Source of the DNA: Eubacterium sp.
Lineage (GTDB): Bacteria; Bacillota; Clostridia; Oscillospirales; Acutalibacteraceae
Direction: 5' to 3'
Assembly: GCA_022511225.1 (NCBI GenBank)
Contig: JAFLRZ010000009.1
Span: forward strand, 1-64,000
Length of the DNA stretch: 64,000 nucleotides
This document shows positions 46,125-56,916 of this stretch, piece by piece. The position numbers and the translations under genes were made by a program. Every line of letters starts with the position of its first letter. The first letter of the stretch is position 1. The notes beneath the pieces are model-generated. The model saw nothing but the letters and a program-made list of their open reading frames with translations. It was not told the DNA's origin and made no database searches.

Positions 46125-46499
46125 TTGAACATTTTAATAGATAATAAAAGCGGTAAGCCTATTTATGAGCAGATATATGAGCAGATTAAGGCACAGATAA
46201 TAAATTCCACGTTGTCAGAGGATGAAGCTTTGCCGTCAATAAGAAATCTTGCAAAGGATTTAAGAATCAGCGTCATCACAACAAAGCGTGCTTATGAGGA
46301 GCTTGAGCGTGACGGCTTTATCTATACCGTTGCAGGCAAGGGCTGCTTTGTTGCACAAAAAAACGTTGAGCTATTGCGTGAGGAAAATCTCAGAAAGATT
46401 GAAAGCTACATTGATAAAATAATTCAGCTTGCTGCAAGCTGTAATCTTTCTAAGCAGGATATTATTGATATGATTGATATTATGGAGGAAGAACAATGA
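46125..46499 (+). CDS. GntR-family (YtrA-type) transcriptional regulator
   Basis: NKSGKPIYEQIYEQIKAQIINSTLSEDEALPSIRNLAKDLRISVITTKRAYEELERDGFIYTVAGKGCFV; TTG start. Confidence 0.94.
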   Translation: MNILIDNKSGKPIYEQIYEQIKAQIINSTLSEDEALPSIRNLAKDLRISVITTKRAYEELERDGFIYTVAGKGCFVAQKNVELLREENLRKIESYIDKIIQLAASCNLSKQDIIDMIDIMEEEQ

Positions 46500-47332
46500 A
46501 TGCCATTGAAATAAAAAATCTGTGCAAGTCATATAAAGATTTTAAAATAGATAATCTGAATTTAACTCTGCCCGGTGGATATATTTTAGGCTTAGTCGGT
46601 GAAAACGGCGCAGGAAAAAGCACGACTATTAAGCTTATACTTGATATGATTAATATGGACAGCGGAACGATAACACTTCTCGGTCAGGATTATAAAACTT
46701 GTTCAAAGGACGACATAGGTGTCGTTATGGAGGAAAACGGTCTGCCTGAATGTCTTAACGCAAAGGAAATGAACAGTATTTTTAAAAATGCTTACCTTAA
46801 CTGGAATGAAAACGAATACTATTCCTACCTGAAAAAATTTGATTTGCCGCTTAACAAGAAAATTAAAGATTTTTCAAAGGGTATGAAAATGAAGCTTTAT
46901 ATTGCCTGTGCGCTTTCGCACGGTGCAAAGCTGCTTATTCTTGATGAGGCTACAAGCGGACTTGACCCCGTTGTGCGTGATGAGATACTTGATATTTTTT
47001 ATGATTTTACAAGAAATGAGAATCATTCTATTTTAATTTCATCACATATAGTCAGTGACCTTGAAAAGCTCTGTGATTATATCGCTTTTATGCACAAGGG
47101 CAAGCTGATTTTGTTTGAAGAAAAGGATGAGCTTATTAATAACTGTTGTACAGTTTTGTGCGACGAAAATACGTTTGACAGTATTGAAAAATCAGATGTT
47201 CTCGGTATGCGCAGGACTGATTACGGCATCAGCGCAGTAGTTAAAAGGAGCGCTGTTAAAGAGGGTATGAATGTTACACCTATAAATCTTGAGGATTTAT
47301 TTGTATATATGATTAGAGGTTATGAAAAATGA
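46496..47332 (+). CDS. ABC transporter ATP-binding protein
   Basis: LVGENGAGKSTTIKLI; FSKGMKMKLYIACALSHGAKLLILDEATSGLDP. Confidence 0.96.
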   Translation: MNAIEIKNLCKSYKDFKIDNLNLTLPGGYILGLVGENGAGKSTTIKLILDMINMDSGTITLLGQDYKTCSKDDIGVVMEENGLPECLNAKEMNSIFKNAYLNWNENEYYSYLKKFDLPLNKKIKDFSKGMKMKLYIACALSHGAKLLILDEATSGLDPVVRDEILDIFYDFTRNENHSILISSHIVSDLEKLCDYIAFMHKGKLILFEEKDELINNCCTVLCDENTFDSIEKSDVLGMRRTDYGISAVVKRSAVKEGMNVTPINLEDLFVYMIRGYEK

Positions 47333-47970
47333 AAGGCTTATTAATTAAAGATTTAATGATAACAAAAAAGAATTGTCTGTCGTTGTTTGTTATTTCTTTC
47401 GGACTTTTTGTTATTTCTTTGATATCAAAAATGTCGGTGGTTTATTTATATTATTCAGTTGCAATTGTTTCCATAATTCCAATAAATACTATTGCTTACG
47501 ATGAAGCGTATAAATGGAACAAATACGAATTGCTTTTGCCAATCAGCAAAAAAACAGTTGTACGTGAAAAATATTTGTTATCACTTACACTTGTTTTACC
47601 GATACTACTAATTGAAAGAATCATTTACGTTTTGGTGCACAATCACTCTGTTACCAATATATTAAGCCTGATGCCAATAATGCTTTTCTGCGGAGTTATA
47701 GTGCCAATAGTTGTTTTGCCTATTGTGTTCAAATTCGGTTATATAAAAGGAAGACTTATTTATCTGATAAGTCTTGTAGTGATAGCATCATCAATAAGCG
47801 TTGCATCACCGATAAGTATTATTAGTATAAGTGAATCATCAGGCAGTATAGTGCTCGATGTGCTGTTCACACCCTACAAGAGTGCAATTTTATTCGCAGT
47901 TATCAGCGTAACTTTACTGCTTATTTCTTATGCAATATCGGTCAGGGTTTACGAAAAGCGTGAGATATAA
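47329..47970 (+). CDS. ABC-2-type permease, small membrane protein
   Basis: Six-TM-like hydrophobic protein coupled (ATGA overlap) to the ABC ATPase. Confidence 0.85.
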   Translation: MKGLLIKDLMITKKNCLSLFVISFGLFVISLISKMSVVYLYYSVAIVSIIPINTIAYDEAYKWNKYELLLPISKKTVVREKYLLSLTLVLPILLIERIIYVLVHNHSVTNILSLMPIMLFCGVIVPIVVLPIVFKFGYIKGRLIYLISLVVIASSISVASPISIISISESSGSIVLDVLFTPYKSAILFAVISVTLLLISYAISVRVYEKREI

Positions 47971-48007
47971 ATTATGCGGTCGGGAATTGCTTGTCCGTTT
48001 TTATTCC

Positions 48008-48036
48008 TTGACAATCAAAGATTATTTTGTTAATAT
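48008..48036 (+). promoter_or_regulatory. Sigma-A promoter of the T-box-valS transcript
   Basis: TTGACA (48008-48013), 17-nt spacer, TAATAT (48031-48036). Confidence 0.85.
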
Positions 48037-48042
48037 ATCTTC

Positions 48043-48278
48043 AATAAGTAATAACTGTGAAAAAGAGGAGTAGCTTGTACTAATCTTTCAGAGAGTGTCC
48101 GTCCGGTGAAAGGGCATAGAGAGGTCTTGCGAAGGTAGCTTTGGAGTTGAACGGATGAACTGAGTAGTCTGTTTCGTATGTCTGCGTTAAAGATTTGAGT
48201 GGCATTTATAAAATGCAATTTGAGTGGTACCACGGAATTTTCGCTTTCGTCTCATATGAGATGAAAGCTTTTTTTATT
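48043..48278 (+). promoter_or_regulatory. T-box riboswitch upstream of valS
   Basis: T-box sequence GAGTGGTACCACGG (48222-48235) followed by terminator GCTTTCGTCTCATATGAGATGAAAGCTTTTTTT directly upstream of valS. Confidence 0.92.
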
Positions 48279-48307
48279 TAAGTAGTTTTGTTTAAGGAGT
48301 TTTCATT

Positions 48308-50932
48308 ATGGCAAAAGAATTAGAAAAGCAGTATAATCCCTCTGACGTTGAGGACAGAACTTATAAATTCTGGGTGGATAATAAGTATTTCCACGCAGAC
48401 GTAAAGTCTGATAAAAAGCCTTATACTATCGTTATTCCGCCACCAAATATTACAGGCCAGCTTCATATGGGTCACGCACTTGATAATACCCTTCAGGATA
48501 TTCTTATCCGTTATCACAGAATGAACGGATACGATACCCTCTGGCTTCCGGGCACTGACCACGCTTCAATCGCTACAGAGGCAAAAATAGTCGAAGCAAT
48601 GCGTGCCGAGGGCGTTACAAAAGAGGATTTAGGCAGAGAAAAATTCTTAGAGCGTGCTTGGGAGTGGAAGAAGCAGTACGGCGGAAGAATTATCGAACAG
48701 CTCAAGAAAATGGGCTCTTCGTGTGATTGGGACAGAGAGCGTTTCACACTTGATGACGGCTGTAACAAGGCAGTAGTCGAGGTGTTCAATAATCTCTATG
48801 AAAAGGGACTGATTTACAGAGGTGAGAGAATTGTAAACTGGTGTCCTCACTGCCTTACGTCCATCTCAGATGCCGAGGTTGAATACGAGGATCAGGCAGG
48901 TCACTTCTGGCACCTCAAATATCCGTTAGTTGACGGAAGCGGTTATCTTGAACTTGCAACTACAAGACCCGAAACGCTTTTGGGTGATACTGCCGTTGCA
49001 GTTAATCCAAGTGACGAGCGTTACAAGGATATGGTAGGCAAGATGCTTGATTTGCCGATAGTTCACCGTCAGATTCCTGTTATTGCAGACGATTACGTAG
49101 ACGTTGAATTTGGTACAGGCGTTGTAAAAATTACCCCTGCTCACGACCCTAACGACTTTGAGGTAGGACTCCGTCATAATCTTGAAGTGATTGACGTAAT
49201 GACCGATGATGCTCACATAAAGGACGGCTGGGGTAAGTACAGCGGTATGGACAGATACGAGTGCCGAAAGGCTATCGTTGAGGATCTTAAAGCAGAGGGT
49301 GCGCTTCTTGAAATAGAAGATTATTCACATAATGTCGGCACCTGTTATCGCTGCGGCACTACTATTGAGCCAAAGGTTTCAAAGCAGTGGTTTGTCAAGA
49401 TGAAGCCGCTTGCAGGTCCTGCAATTGATGCCGTTAAGAATGATGAAACAAAATTTGTTCCAAAGAGATATGAAAAGACGTATTTCCACTGGCTTGAAAA
49501 TATCAGAGATTGGTGTATTTCCCGTCAGCTCTGGTGGGGTCACCGTATTCCTGCGTGGTATTGCGACGATTGCGGCGAAATCACTGTAAGCAGGGAAGAG
49601 CCTTGCAAGTGCTCAAAGTGCGGCAGTGAGCATATTCATCAGGATCCCGATACACTTGATACTTGGTTTTCTTCTGCATTATGGCCGTTCTCAACAATGG
49701 GCTGGCCCGAGGAAACGGAGGACTTCAAGAAATATTATCCAACGAATACCCTCGTTACAGGCTATGACATTATTCCGTTCTGGGTTATGAGAATGATGTT
49801 CTCAGGCATTGAGCAAACAGGCAAAGTTCCGTTTGACACCATTCTCATTCACGGACTTGTTCGTGACTCTCAGGGCAGAAAAATGAGTAAATCACTCGGC
49901 AACGGAATTGACCCGCTTCTTGTTATCGAGCAGTACGGCGCAGACGCACTTCGCTTTGCACTTGCTACAGGCAACTCACCCGGTAACGATATGCGCTTCT
50001 CGGATGATAAGGTAAACGCTTCACGTAACTTTGCAAATAAGCTCTGGAATGCAGCAAGATTTGTTCTTATGTATCTTGAAGACTTCGACTATCAGGGATT
50101 GCCGAATGACCTTGCAATTGAGGATAAATGGATAATTTCTAAGGTAAATACTCTTGCTAAGGACGTTACTGAAAACCTTGATAAGTTTGAGCTCGGTATT
50201 GCGATTCAGAAGCTCTATGACTTCATTTGGGACGTATTTTGTGACTGGTATATCGAGATTGCAAAGATAAGACTTCAGGGCGATGATGAAGGCGCAAAGA
50301 CTACTGCCAAGGCAGTACTCGTCTACGTTCTTACAGATATTCTTAAGCTCCTTCATCCGTTTATGCCGTTTATTACCGAGGAAATCTATCAGGCAATACC
50401 TCATAGCGATGAGTCAATTATGATTTCAGAGTGGGTTAAGTATGACGAAGCACTCAGCTTTGCAGATGATGAAGCAGAGATGGAAAAGATAATGAAGGCA
50501 ATTCGTGCTATTCGTAACCGCCGTGCAGAAATGAACATCCCTCCAAGCAAAAAGGCAACTGTTTATATCGAAACTGCCGATGTAGATACCTTCAGTATGG
50601 GCGCTAAGTTTATCATTCGTCTTGCTTCTGCTGCTGAGGTTAAGCTTAATGATGATATTTCGGCAATAGGCAATACTGTAACTATCATCACTGACGACGC
50701 TAAGATTTATATTCCTTTAGGTGATCTTGTTGACTTTGAGGCTGAAAGAAAGCGTCTTGAAAAAGAGCTTGCTCAGTGTCAGGATAAGCTTGACTTTATC
50801 AATAAGAAGCTTTCTAATCCCGGCTTTGTGAATAAAGCACCCGAAAAGGTCGTTGCACAGAATAAGGAAGATGCAGCAAAGCTTGAAGAGAGAATAGCAA
50901 ACATCAAAAATTCTATCGAAACACTTGGTTGA
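48308..50932 (+). CDS. valS: Valyl-tRNA synthetase
   Basis: [59 protein letters not shown]. Confidence 0.98.
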   Translation: MAKELEKQYNPSDVEDRTYKFWVDNKYFHADVKSDKKPYTIVIPPPNITGQLHMGHALDNTLQDILIRYHRMNGYDTLWLPGTDHASIATEAKIVEAMRAEGVTKEDLGREKFLERAWEWKKQYGGRIIEQLKKMGSSCDWDRERFTLDDGCNKAVVEVFNNLYEKGLIYRGERIVNWCPHCLTSISDAEVEYEDQAGHFWHLKYPLVDGSGYLELATTRPETLLGDTAVAVNPSDERYKDMVGKMLDLPIVHRQIPVIADDYVDVEFGTGVVKITPAHDPNDFEVGLRHNLEVIDVMTDDAHIKDGWGKYSGMDRYECRKAIVEDLKAEGALLEIEDYSHNVGTCYRCGTTIEPKVSKQWFVKMKPLAGPAIDAVKNDETKFVPKRYEKTYFHWLENIRDWCISRQLWWGHRIPAWYCDDCGEITVSREEPCKCSKCGSEHIHQDPDTLDTWFSSALWPFSTMGWPEETEDFKKYYPTNTLVTGYDIIPFWVMRMMFSGIEQTGKVPFDTILIHGLVRDSQGRKMSKSLGNGIDPLLVIEQYGADALRFALATGNSPGNDMRFSDDKVNASRNFANKLWNAARFVLMYLEDFDYQGLPNDLAIEDKWIISKVNTLAKDVTENLDKFELGIAIQKLYDFIWDVFCDWYIEIAKIRLQGDDEGAKTTAKAVLVYVLTDILKLLHPFMPFITEEIYQAIPHSDESIMISEWVKYDEALSFADDEAEMEKIMKAIRAIRNRRAEMNIPPSKKATVYIETADVDTFSMGAKFIIRLASAAEVKLNDDISAIGNTVTIITDDAKIYIPLGDLVDFEAERKRLEKELAQCQDKLDFINKKLSNPGFVNKAPEKVVAQNKEDAAKLEERIANIKNSIETLG

Positions 50933-50936
50933 TTTT

Positions 50937-51968
50937 ATGAACTATAATGAAGCACTTGATTTCATAGAAAACAGAAAGAGCCTCGGCATCAAGCCGGGGC
51001 TTGCTCGCATTAAGGCTTTGCTTAGTGCTCTTGATAATCCTCAGGACAAGATAAAGATTATCCACATTGCAGGCACAAACGGAAAAGGCACGGTCGCATC
51101 AACTATCGCAAAAGCACTTGAAAATAACGGACTTAAGACAGGTCTTTTTACTTCTCCGTGGATTTTTGATTACCGTGAGCAAATTCAGATTAACGGTGAA
51201 TATATTTCAAAGAAAGACTTTGCCGATATAATCAGTAAATTTGCCGAACTTGATGCAACTCGGTATTGTACGGAGTTTGAAATAGTTACAGCTTTGTCTT
51301 ACTATTATTTCTCAACCCAAAAGGTTGACTACGCAGTAATTGAGTGCGGTATGGGCGGTAAGGGTGATGCTACAAACGTTGAAAGAGAAAACGTATGCTC
51401 AGTGCTGACATCAATTTCACTTGATCACACTGCCTTTCTCGGCAGTACGGTTGATGAGATAACTAAAGAAAAAGAGGGTATTATCCGAAACAGCCCTTGT
51501 TTCAGATATATTGATACAGGTGACTTTAATGCCGATAATCTGCACCTTGCTAAAAGGGTAGTAGAATTTTTAGGGTATGACGATAATATTCCTTTAATGA
51601 AACCGCCTGCAAGACAGCAGAAGATTAACGGTGTTCTTGTTGACGGAGGGCATAATGTCAATGCTGCACTTGTACTTGCACCGCTTCTCAATGATGAAGT
51701 TGCCGTTATAGGTATGATGGCTGATAAGGATGTAGACGGATACTTGTCGCATATAGCAGTAAAGTGCAAAAAAATTATTACGACCACTCCTCATAATCCA
51801 AGAGCAATCAGCGCAGCTAAGCTTATGAACATTGCCAAAAAATATTGTGCTGATGTTACCTCCATAGACAACCCTGCTGATGCCGTTAGCTATGCAGAAA
51901 ATAACGGACTTTCCCTCATTTGCGGCTCGTTCTATCTCTTAAGAGATATAGCCTCAAAAACCAATTAG
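50937..51968 (+). CDS. folC: Folylpolyglutamate/dihydrofolate synthase, compact form
   Basis: ARIKALLSALDNPQDKIKIIHIAGTNGKGTVASTIAKAL; FTSPWIFDYREQIQING; ECGMGGKGDATN; VDGGHNVNAA. Confidence 0.88.
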   Translation: MNYNEALDFIENRKSLGIKPGLARIKALLSALDNPQDKIKIIHIAGTNGKGTVASTIAKALENNGLKTGLFTSPWIFDYREQIQINGEYISKKDFADIISKFAELDATRYCTEFEIVTALSYYYFSTQKVDYAVIECGMGGKGDATNVERENVCSVLTSISLDHTAFLGSTVDEITKEKEGIIRNSPCFRYIDTGDFNADNLHLAKRVVEFLGYDDNIPLMKPPARQQKINGVLVDGGHNVNAALVLAPLLNDEVAVIGMMADKDVDGYLSHIAVKCKKIITTTPHNPRAISAAKLMNIAKKYCADVTSIDNPADAVSYAENNGLSLICGSFYLLRDIASKTN

Positions 51969-52054
51969 CCTCCCTTGTTAAAGGGATGTGGCACGACCTT
52001 ATTAATACTGTACATATATTTTTTTAAGCTCGTACAAAATTTGATAAATTATTT

Positions 52055-52096
52055 AATACCATTCTGTTACTATCTTAGCAGAATGGTATTTTTTTG
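52055..52096 (+). terminator. Terminator downstream of folC
   Basis: AATACCATTCTG...CAGAATGGTATTTTTTT. Confidence 0.88.
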
Positions 52097-52108
52097 GAGT
52101 GAATATAA

Positions 52109-52441
52109 ATGAACGTTTCAATCGAATCAAGCGGCAGTGTGGTTATTGCCTACTTAAACGGAGAAATTGACCACCATACTGCAACCGAGGTCAGAAATAA
52201 AACAGATGATGCAATATGCAAAAATAAACCTGCACACCTGATAATAGATTTTCGTAACGTAAGCTTTATGGATTCTTCAGGTATCGGTCTTGTTATGGGA
52301 AGGTATCGACTGCTTAAGAGTATAGATTCACAAGCAACTCTTGAAGTGAGAAACGTTACGCTCAGAACAAAAAAGATTATGGAGCTTGCAGGTCTTGGCG
52401 CAATTGCAATGATAAAGGAGTATGTAAATGAAACGAATTAA
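52109..52441 (+). CDS. spoIIAA: Anti-sigma F factor antagonist SpoIIAA
   Basis: VVIAYLNGEIDHHTATEVR; LIIDFRNVSFMDSSGIGLVMGRY, followed by spoIIAB and sigF. Confidence 0.94.
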   Translation: MNVSIESSGSVVIAYLNGEIDHHTATEVRNKTDDAICKNKPAHLIIDFRNVSFMDSSGIGLVMGRYRLLKSIDSQATLEVRNVTLRTKKIMELAGLGAIAMIKEYVNETN

Positions 52442-52865
52442 TGAATTTAAATTGACGATTGACAGTAAAAGCATAAACGAGGGATTTGCGAGAGTAGTTG
52501 CCTCTTCGTTCATAACACCGCTTGATCCTACGGTTGAGGAGATAGCAGACCTTAAAACAGCAGTCAGCGAGGCAGTGACTAATTGTATAGTTCACGCATA
52601 TAAGAACACCTGCGGCAAAATTTACATAAGTGGTGCAATTACCGATGACAACAAAATAAGGCTTGTTATTCGTGATAAGGGGTGTGGCATTGATGATGTA
52701 AATCAGGCAATGAAGCCACTATTTACAACAGGCGAGGGCGACCGGGCAGGACTCGGCTTTACTGTAATGGAAAGCTTTTGTGACTCCGTTCGCGTCCGCT
52801 CTGCTCTTAATAAGGGTACCACTGTAACTCTTGTAAAAAAGATTGAAGGCAAAGCTAAATGGTAA
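52428..52865 (+). CDS. spoIIAB: Anti-sigma F factor SpoIIAB
   Basis: EIADLKTAVSEAVTNCIVHAYKN; RLVIRDKGCGIDDV; RAGLGFTVMESFCD. Confidence 0.95.
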   Translation: MKRINEFKLTIDSKSINEGFARVVASSFITPLDPTVEEIADLKTAVSEAVTNCIVHAYKNTCGKIYISGAITDDNKIRLVIRDKGCGIDDVNQAMKPLFTTGEGDRAGLGFTVMESFCDSVRVRSALNKGTTVTLVKKIEGKAKW

Positions 52866-53515
52866 CAAAAAGCCGTGAGGAAATGATAACTGATAATATC
52901 GGACTGGTACATTCTATCGCAAACCGTTTTCGTGGCAGGGGAACCGACTACGACGATTTGTTTCAAAGCGGATGTATCGGTCTGATTAAGGCTGTAGATA
53001 ATTTTGACGAGAGCAAGGGATTTGCTTTTTCAACGTATGCGGTACCCGTCATTATGGGCGAAATCAGAAGAATTTTTCGCGACGGAGGAGCAATCAAGGT
53101 AAGCCGTTCGTTGAAGGAAAAGGCTATCAAGGCTCAGTCGTTCAGGGACAAGTTTATTAATCGTGAGCTTCGTGAGCCTACTGCGTCCGAGCTCTCCGAA
53201 ATGCTCGGGTGCTCTCTTGAAGAAACGGCAGAGGTGCTAAACGTTATCACCCCTATGCTTTCACTAAACGCCTTCGGTGAGGACGGAGAGGAAAGCTTTG
53301 ACGTTCCCGTTGATGAAAGCGAACAGCTTTTTGACAGAATTTCCGTTCATCAGCTTATGAAGTATCTTGACGACAGAGAAAAGGCACTCATAGATATGCG
53401 GTATTATAAAGGCTACACTCAGGCAAAAACCGCCAAAATTATGGGCATATCACAGGTACAGGTGTCAAGAAAGGAAAAATCAATCCTCCTCCGCCTCCGA
53501 GGTCTTATGGATTAA
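52859..53515 (+). CDS. sigF: RNA polymerase sporulation sigma factor SigF
   Basis: Sigma-70 regions: RGTDYDDLFQSGCIGLIKAVDNFDESKGFAFSTYAVPVIMGEIRRIFRD; genomic context. Confidence 0.95.
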   Translation: MVTKSREEMITDNIGLVHSIANRFRGRGTDYDDLFQSGCIGLIKAVDNFDESKGFAFSTYAVPVIMGEIRRIFRDGGAIKVSRSLKEKAIKAQSFRDKFINRELREPTASELSEMLGCSLEETAEVLNVITPMLSLNAFGEDGEESFDVPVDESEQLFDRISVHQLMKYLDDREKALIDMRYYKGYTQAKTAKIMGISQVQVSRKEKSILLRLRGLMD

Positions 53516-53590
53516 TCATACATTATTTATAACGAAAATGTAGTGCATACGTTTCACCTTTCTGTTATAATCATCTTGAGAGGTGAGGAA

Positions 53591-54883
53591 ATGGATATAC
53601 TTAGTGCACTAAATTCCGTTGTTCATACAATTGAAGATAATATATGTGAAGATATAGCAGTTGCAGATATTGCAAAGGCTGTGGCTATGAACGAATATGA
53701 ATTATTGAATTTATTTCATTCTTTAACCGGAATTACGATTAAAGAGTATATTCGTAAACGGCGTCTTTCTCTTGCAGCACAGGAACTTCAGCAGAGTAAT
53801 GCAAAAATAATTGATGTCGCTGTAAAGTACGGATATGATAATGCCGACAGCTTTCGCAGAGCATTTGTCCAGCAACACGACGTTCCTCCTTCAATGGTAA
53901 AAAATGAGCTTCAGGAGATAAATATTTTCCCTCCTATATCCTTTCATATTAAAGTTGACGGAGGAAATAAAATGAATATTAAAATAGTTGATGCTGATGA
54001 AATGACTGTCTACGGTATTTCAAAGCCTTGCTTCAGTAACGGTGCAAAGAGATATGAGCTTGCTCATTATATGTGGGCAGAGTCGTGTGAGCATATTCCC
54101 GAAAGAATCTGTAATGGGTATGATGGTATATGGTATGCCATATGGAGCAATAATTCATATACTATTGCAAGAGATAAGAGCAATTGTGAGTATGATAATC
54201 TCGAAAAAACAATTATACCAAAGGCTAAGTATGCCGTATTTACAACAGAAAGAGGCGGATATGCGGGTGACGAGCTTCCTAAGCTTCATAACGAGATATT
54301 CAACTCATGGCTTCCAAACAGTGAATATGAGCAGGCTTTTGATTTTGAACTTGAAGTTTACCACCTTGATACTGACAGAGAAAAACGCAGAAAAAACAGA
54401 TATTATGAAATATGGTTGCCTGTTGTTAAGAAAGGCAGTTGTGATAAGTGCAGTGACGTAATAATCAGAAATGCAAAACTCTCAGATGCAAACTCAATAG
54501 CTGAAATATGCGAAAATTCATTAGGCTACAAGTGCAGTGCAACGCTTGTTGAAGATAAAATCAGCAAACTGTCAGCAGATAGAGAACAGGTGTTTGTTGC
54601 TGATGTGAACGGTGTTGCAGCAGGATTTATTCATATCGAAAAATATGATGTGCTTTATTGTGAAAGCGGTACTAATATTCTCGGCTTGGCAGTAAGTACA
54701 GCTTATCAGCATAAAGGAATCGGCAGAAAGCTTCTCGAAAAAGCAGAGGAATGGGCAGCTTCGAATGGAGCAGAATTTGTCAGACTTAATTCGGGTGCCG
54801 ATAGGTGTGATGCTCATAGCTTTTACAGAGATATGGGATTTGACAATGAAAAAACACAACTCAGATTTATGAAAAACATATAG
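53591..54883 (+). CDS. Three-domain protein: AraC HTH, GyrI-like effector domain, GNAT acetyltransferase
   Basis: N-term AraC HTH (DVAVKYGYDNADSFRRAFVQQHDVPPS); middle AKYAVFTTERGGYAGDELPKLHNEIFNSWLPNSEYEQ; C-term GNAT (LGLAVSTAYQHKGIGRKLLEKAEEWAASNGAEFVRLNSG). Confidence 0.88.
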   Translation: MDILSALNSVVHTIEDNICEDIAVADIAKAVAMNEYELLNLFHSLTGITIKEYIRKRRLSLAAQELQQSNAKIIDVAVKYGYDNADSFRRAFVQQHDVPPSMVKNELQEINIFPPISFHIKVDGGNKMNIKIVDADEMTVYGISKPCFSNGAKRYELAHYMWAESCEHIPERICNGYDGIWYAIWSNNSYTIARDKSNCEYDNLEKTIIPKAKYAVFTTERGGYAGDELPKLHNEIFNSWLPNSEYEQAFDFELEVYHLDTDREKRRKNRYYEIWLPVVKKGSCDKCSDVIIRNAKLSDANSIAEICENSLGYKCSATLVEDKISKLSADREQVFVADVNGVAAGFIHIEKYDVLYCESGTNILGLAVSTAYQHKGIGRKLLEKAEEWAASNGAEFVRLNSGADRCDAHSFYRDMGFDNEKTQLRFMKNI

Positions 54884-54886
54884 CAC

Positions 54887-54917
54887 AATCGGGCGGCAAT
54901 CAGCCGTCCGATTTTTC
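54887..54917 (+). terminator. Terminator
   Basis: AATCGGGCGGC-aatca-GCCGTCCGATTTTT. Confidence 0.85.
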
Positions 54918-55022
54918 TGTTTCGAAATATACTGATAAAATATCTTGTTTTACTAATATCAACTGTTGATTTTTTTTACTTTTGTGGTATCATAAGTAAA
55001 GGCAAAATTAAGGAGTAAATTT

Positions 55023-56465
55023 ATGATAAATCACATAGAAAAGAAAACGAAAATTATATGCACGCTCGGTCCTGCAACTGATGATGAAAAGGTCCTTGAA
55101 AATATGATGCTTGCAGGAATGGACGTTGCAAGATTCAACTTCAGCCACGGTACTTATGATGACCATAAGAAGAGAATTAACGAGGTTACTGCAGTGCGTG
55201 AAAGGCTGGGACTTCCGATTGCAACTCTTTTAGACACAAAAGGCCCTGAAATCCGTCTCGGTGATTTTGAAAATCCCGACGGCGTAACGATTCATTCCGG
55301 TGATAAATTCACACTCACTACCGTTGAGTGCATAGGCACTTCTGAAAGATGCTATATAAACTATGAAGGACTTCCTGCAGACGTTTCTGTCGGCACAAGG
55401 ATTTTAATAAACGACGGACTTATTTCAATGATTGTCGATTCTATAACGGCTACCGATATTACCTGCACAGTTATTGACGGCGGAAAACTGACGAACCACA
55501 AGGGCGTGAACGTACCTAACATCGATTTGAAGATGCCATATCTTTCTGCTCGTGATATGGCAGATTTGCAGTTTGGCAAGGATATGGATTTTGATTTTAT
55601 CGCCGCCTCATTTGTGCGTAATTCAACAGATGTGACTATACTTCGAAATTACGTTGAAGCTATCGGCTGGAAGAATGTTAAAATTATTTCAAAGATAGAA
55701 AATGCACAGGGTGTCCAGAATATCGATGATATTATTGAAGCATCAGACGGCATTATGGTAGCACGAGGCGATATGGGTGTTGAAATAGATTTTCAGCACA
55801 TTCCGTCAATTCAGAAAATGATTATTCATAAGTGCTATAATGCCGGCAAAATAGTTGTTACCGCCACTCAGATGCTTGAGTCTATGATAAATAATCCAAG
55901 ACCCACAAGAGCAGAGATTACTGATGTTGCCAACGCAATTTACGACGGTACGAGTGCAATTATGCTTTCAGGTGAATCTGCTGTAGGCAATCACCCGGTA
56001 GAAGCCGTAGAAGCAATGACTTCTATCGCACAGACAACAGAACAGGATATCGACTATATCAAGCGCTTCAATAACTTTTATCAAAAGGGTGATAGAAGAG
56101 GAATTACAACTGCTATCAGCCACGCAACAGTTACCACATCACATGATTTGTCGGCTTCCGCGATTATTACAGTTACCAAAAGCGGTACAACTGCCCGTAT
56201 GATTTCAAAGTTCAGACCGTATACTAAAATTATCGGTGCTACCATTGATGAAAAAGTTTGGCGTCAGCTTAATTTAAGCTGGGGCGTAACGCCTGTAAAA
56301 TGTGAGCTTAAGACGAATACAGATGAGCTTTTTGACCACGCTGTTGAAACTTCTCTTAATCAGGGTGCTGTTAAGAGGGGAGATACAGTAGTTATCACTG
56401 CAGGAATCCCCCTCGGTATCTCGGGAACAACAAATATGCTGAAGGTGCATGAAATTGAAGAGTAA
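55023..56465 (+). CDS. pyk: Pyruvate kinase
   Basis: KIICTLGPATDDE; DTKGPEIRLG; MVARGDMGVEI; ATQMLESMINNPRPTRAEITDVANAIYDGT. Confidence 0.98.
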   Translation: MINHIEKKTKIICTLGPATDDEKVLENMMLAGMDVARFNFSHGTYDDHKKRINEVTAVRERLGLPIATLLDTKGPEIRLGDFENPDGVTIHSGDKFTLTTVECIGTSERCYINYEGLPADVSVGTRILINDGLISMIVDSITATDITCTVIDGGKLTNHKGVNVPNIDLKMPYLSARDMADLQFGKDMDFDFIAASFVRNSTDVTILRNYVEAIGWKNVKIISKIENAQGVQNIDDIIEASDGIMVARGDMGVEIDFQHIPSIQKMIIHKCYNAGKIVVTATQMLESMINNPRPTRAEITDVANAIYDGTSAIMLSGESAVGNHPVEAVEAMTSIAQTTEQDIDYIKRFNNFYQKGDRRGITTAISHATVTTSHDLSASAIITVTKSGTTARMISKFRPYTKIIGATIDEKVWRQLNLSWGVTPVKCELKTNTDELFDHAVETSLNQGAVKRGDTVVITAGIPLGISGTTNMLKVHEIEE

Positions 56466-56916
56466 TTCTATAAAATATCTCAGATATGATGACAATGATT
56501 TTGCGTATGTACGTGCCCTTCGTAAGGCTGTTTTTATAGACGAGCAGGGTGCAATTTCTAATGAAGAATTTGACGAGTACGACAGAAATGCACTGTTTAT
56601 TCTCATATTAAATGCAAATCGCCCTATAGCTACGGCAAGAATTGCCGATACTTCTAAGGGCGTAAAAATAGGCAGAATTGCCGTAGATAAAAATGAACGT
56701 GGCAGTGGCTACGGCTCGCTCATAGTCAATACTGCTGTCGAAAAAGCCATAGAGCTTGGAGCAGATGAGGTTTATGTTGATGCGCAAAATTACGCAATTC
56801 CGTTTTACGAAAAGCTTGGATTTAGAGTAATCGGAAGTGAAATTATCGACAGAGGACTTGTACATACCCCTATGAAGATACTAAAAGGAGAGTTCAATGA
56901 AAGAAAAAAGAAGTAA
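56449..56916 (+). CDS. GNAT family acetyltransferase
   Basis: VKIGRIAVDKNERGSGYGSLIVNTAVEKAIELGADEVYVDAQNYAIPFYEKLGF. Confidence 0.92.
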   Translation: MKLKSNSIKYLRYDDNDFAYVRALRKAVFIDEQGAISNEEFDEYDRNALFILILNANRPIATARIADTSKGVKIGRIAVDKNERGSGYGSLIVNTAVEKAIELGADEVYVDAQNYAIPFYEKLGFRVIGSEIIDRGLVHTPMKILKGEFNERKKK

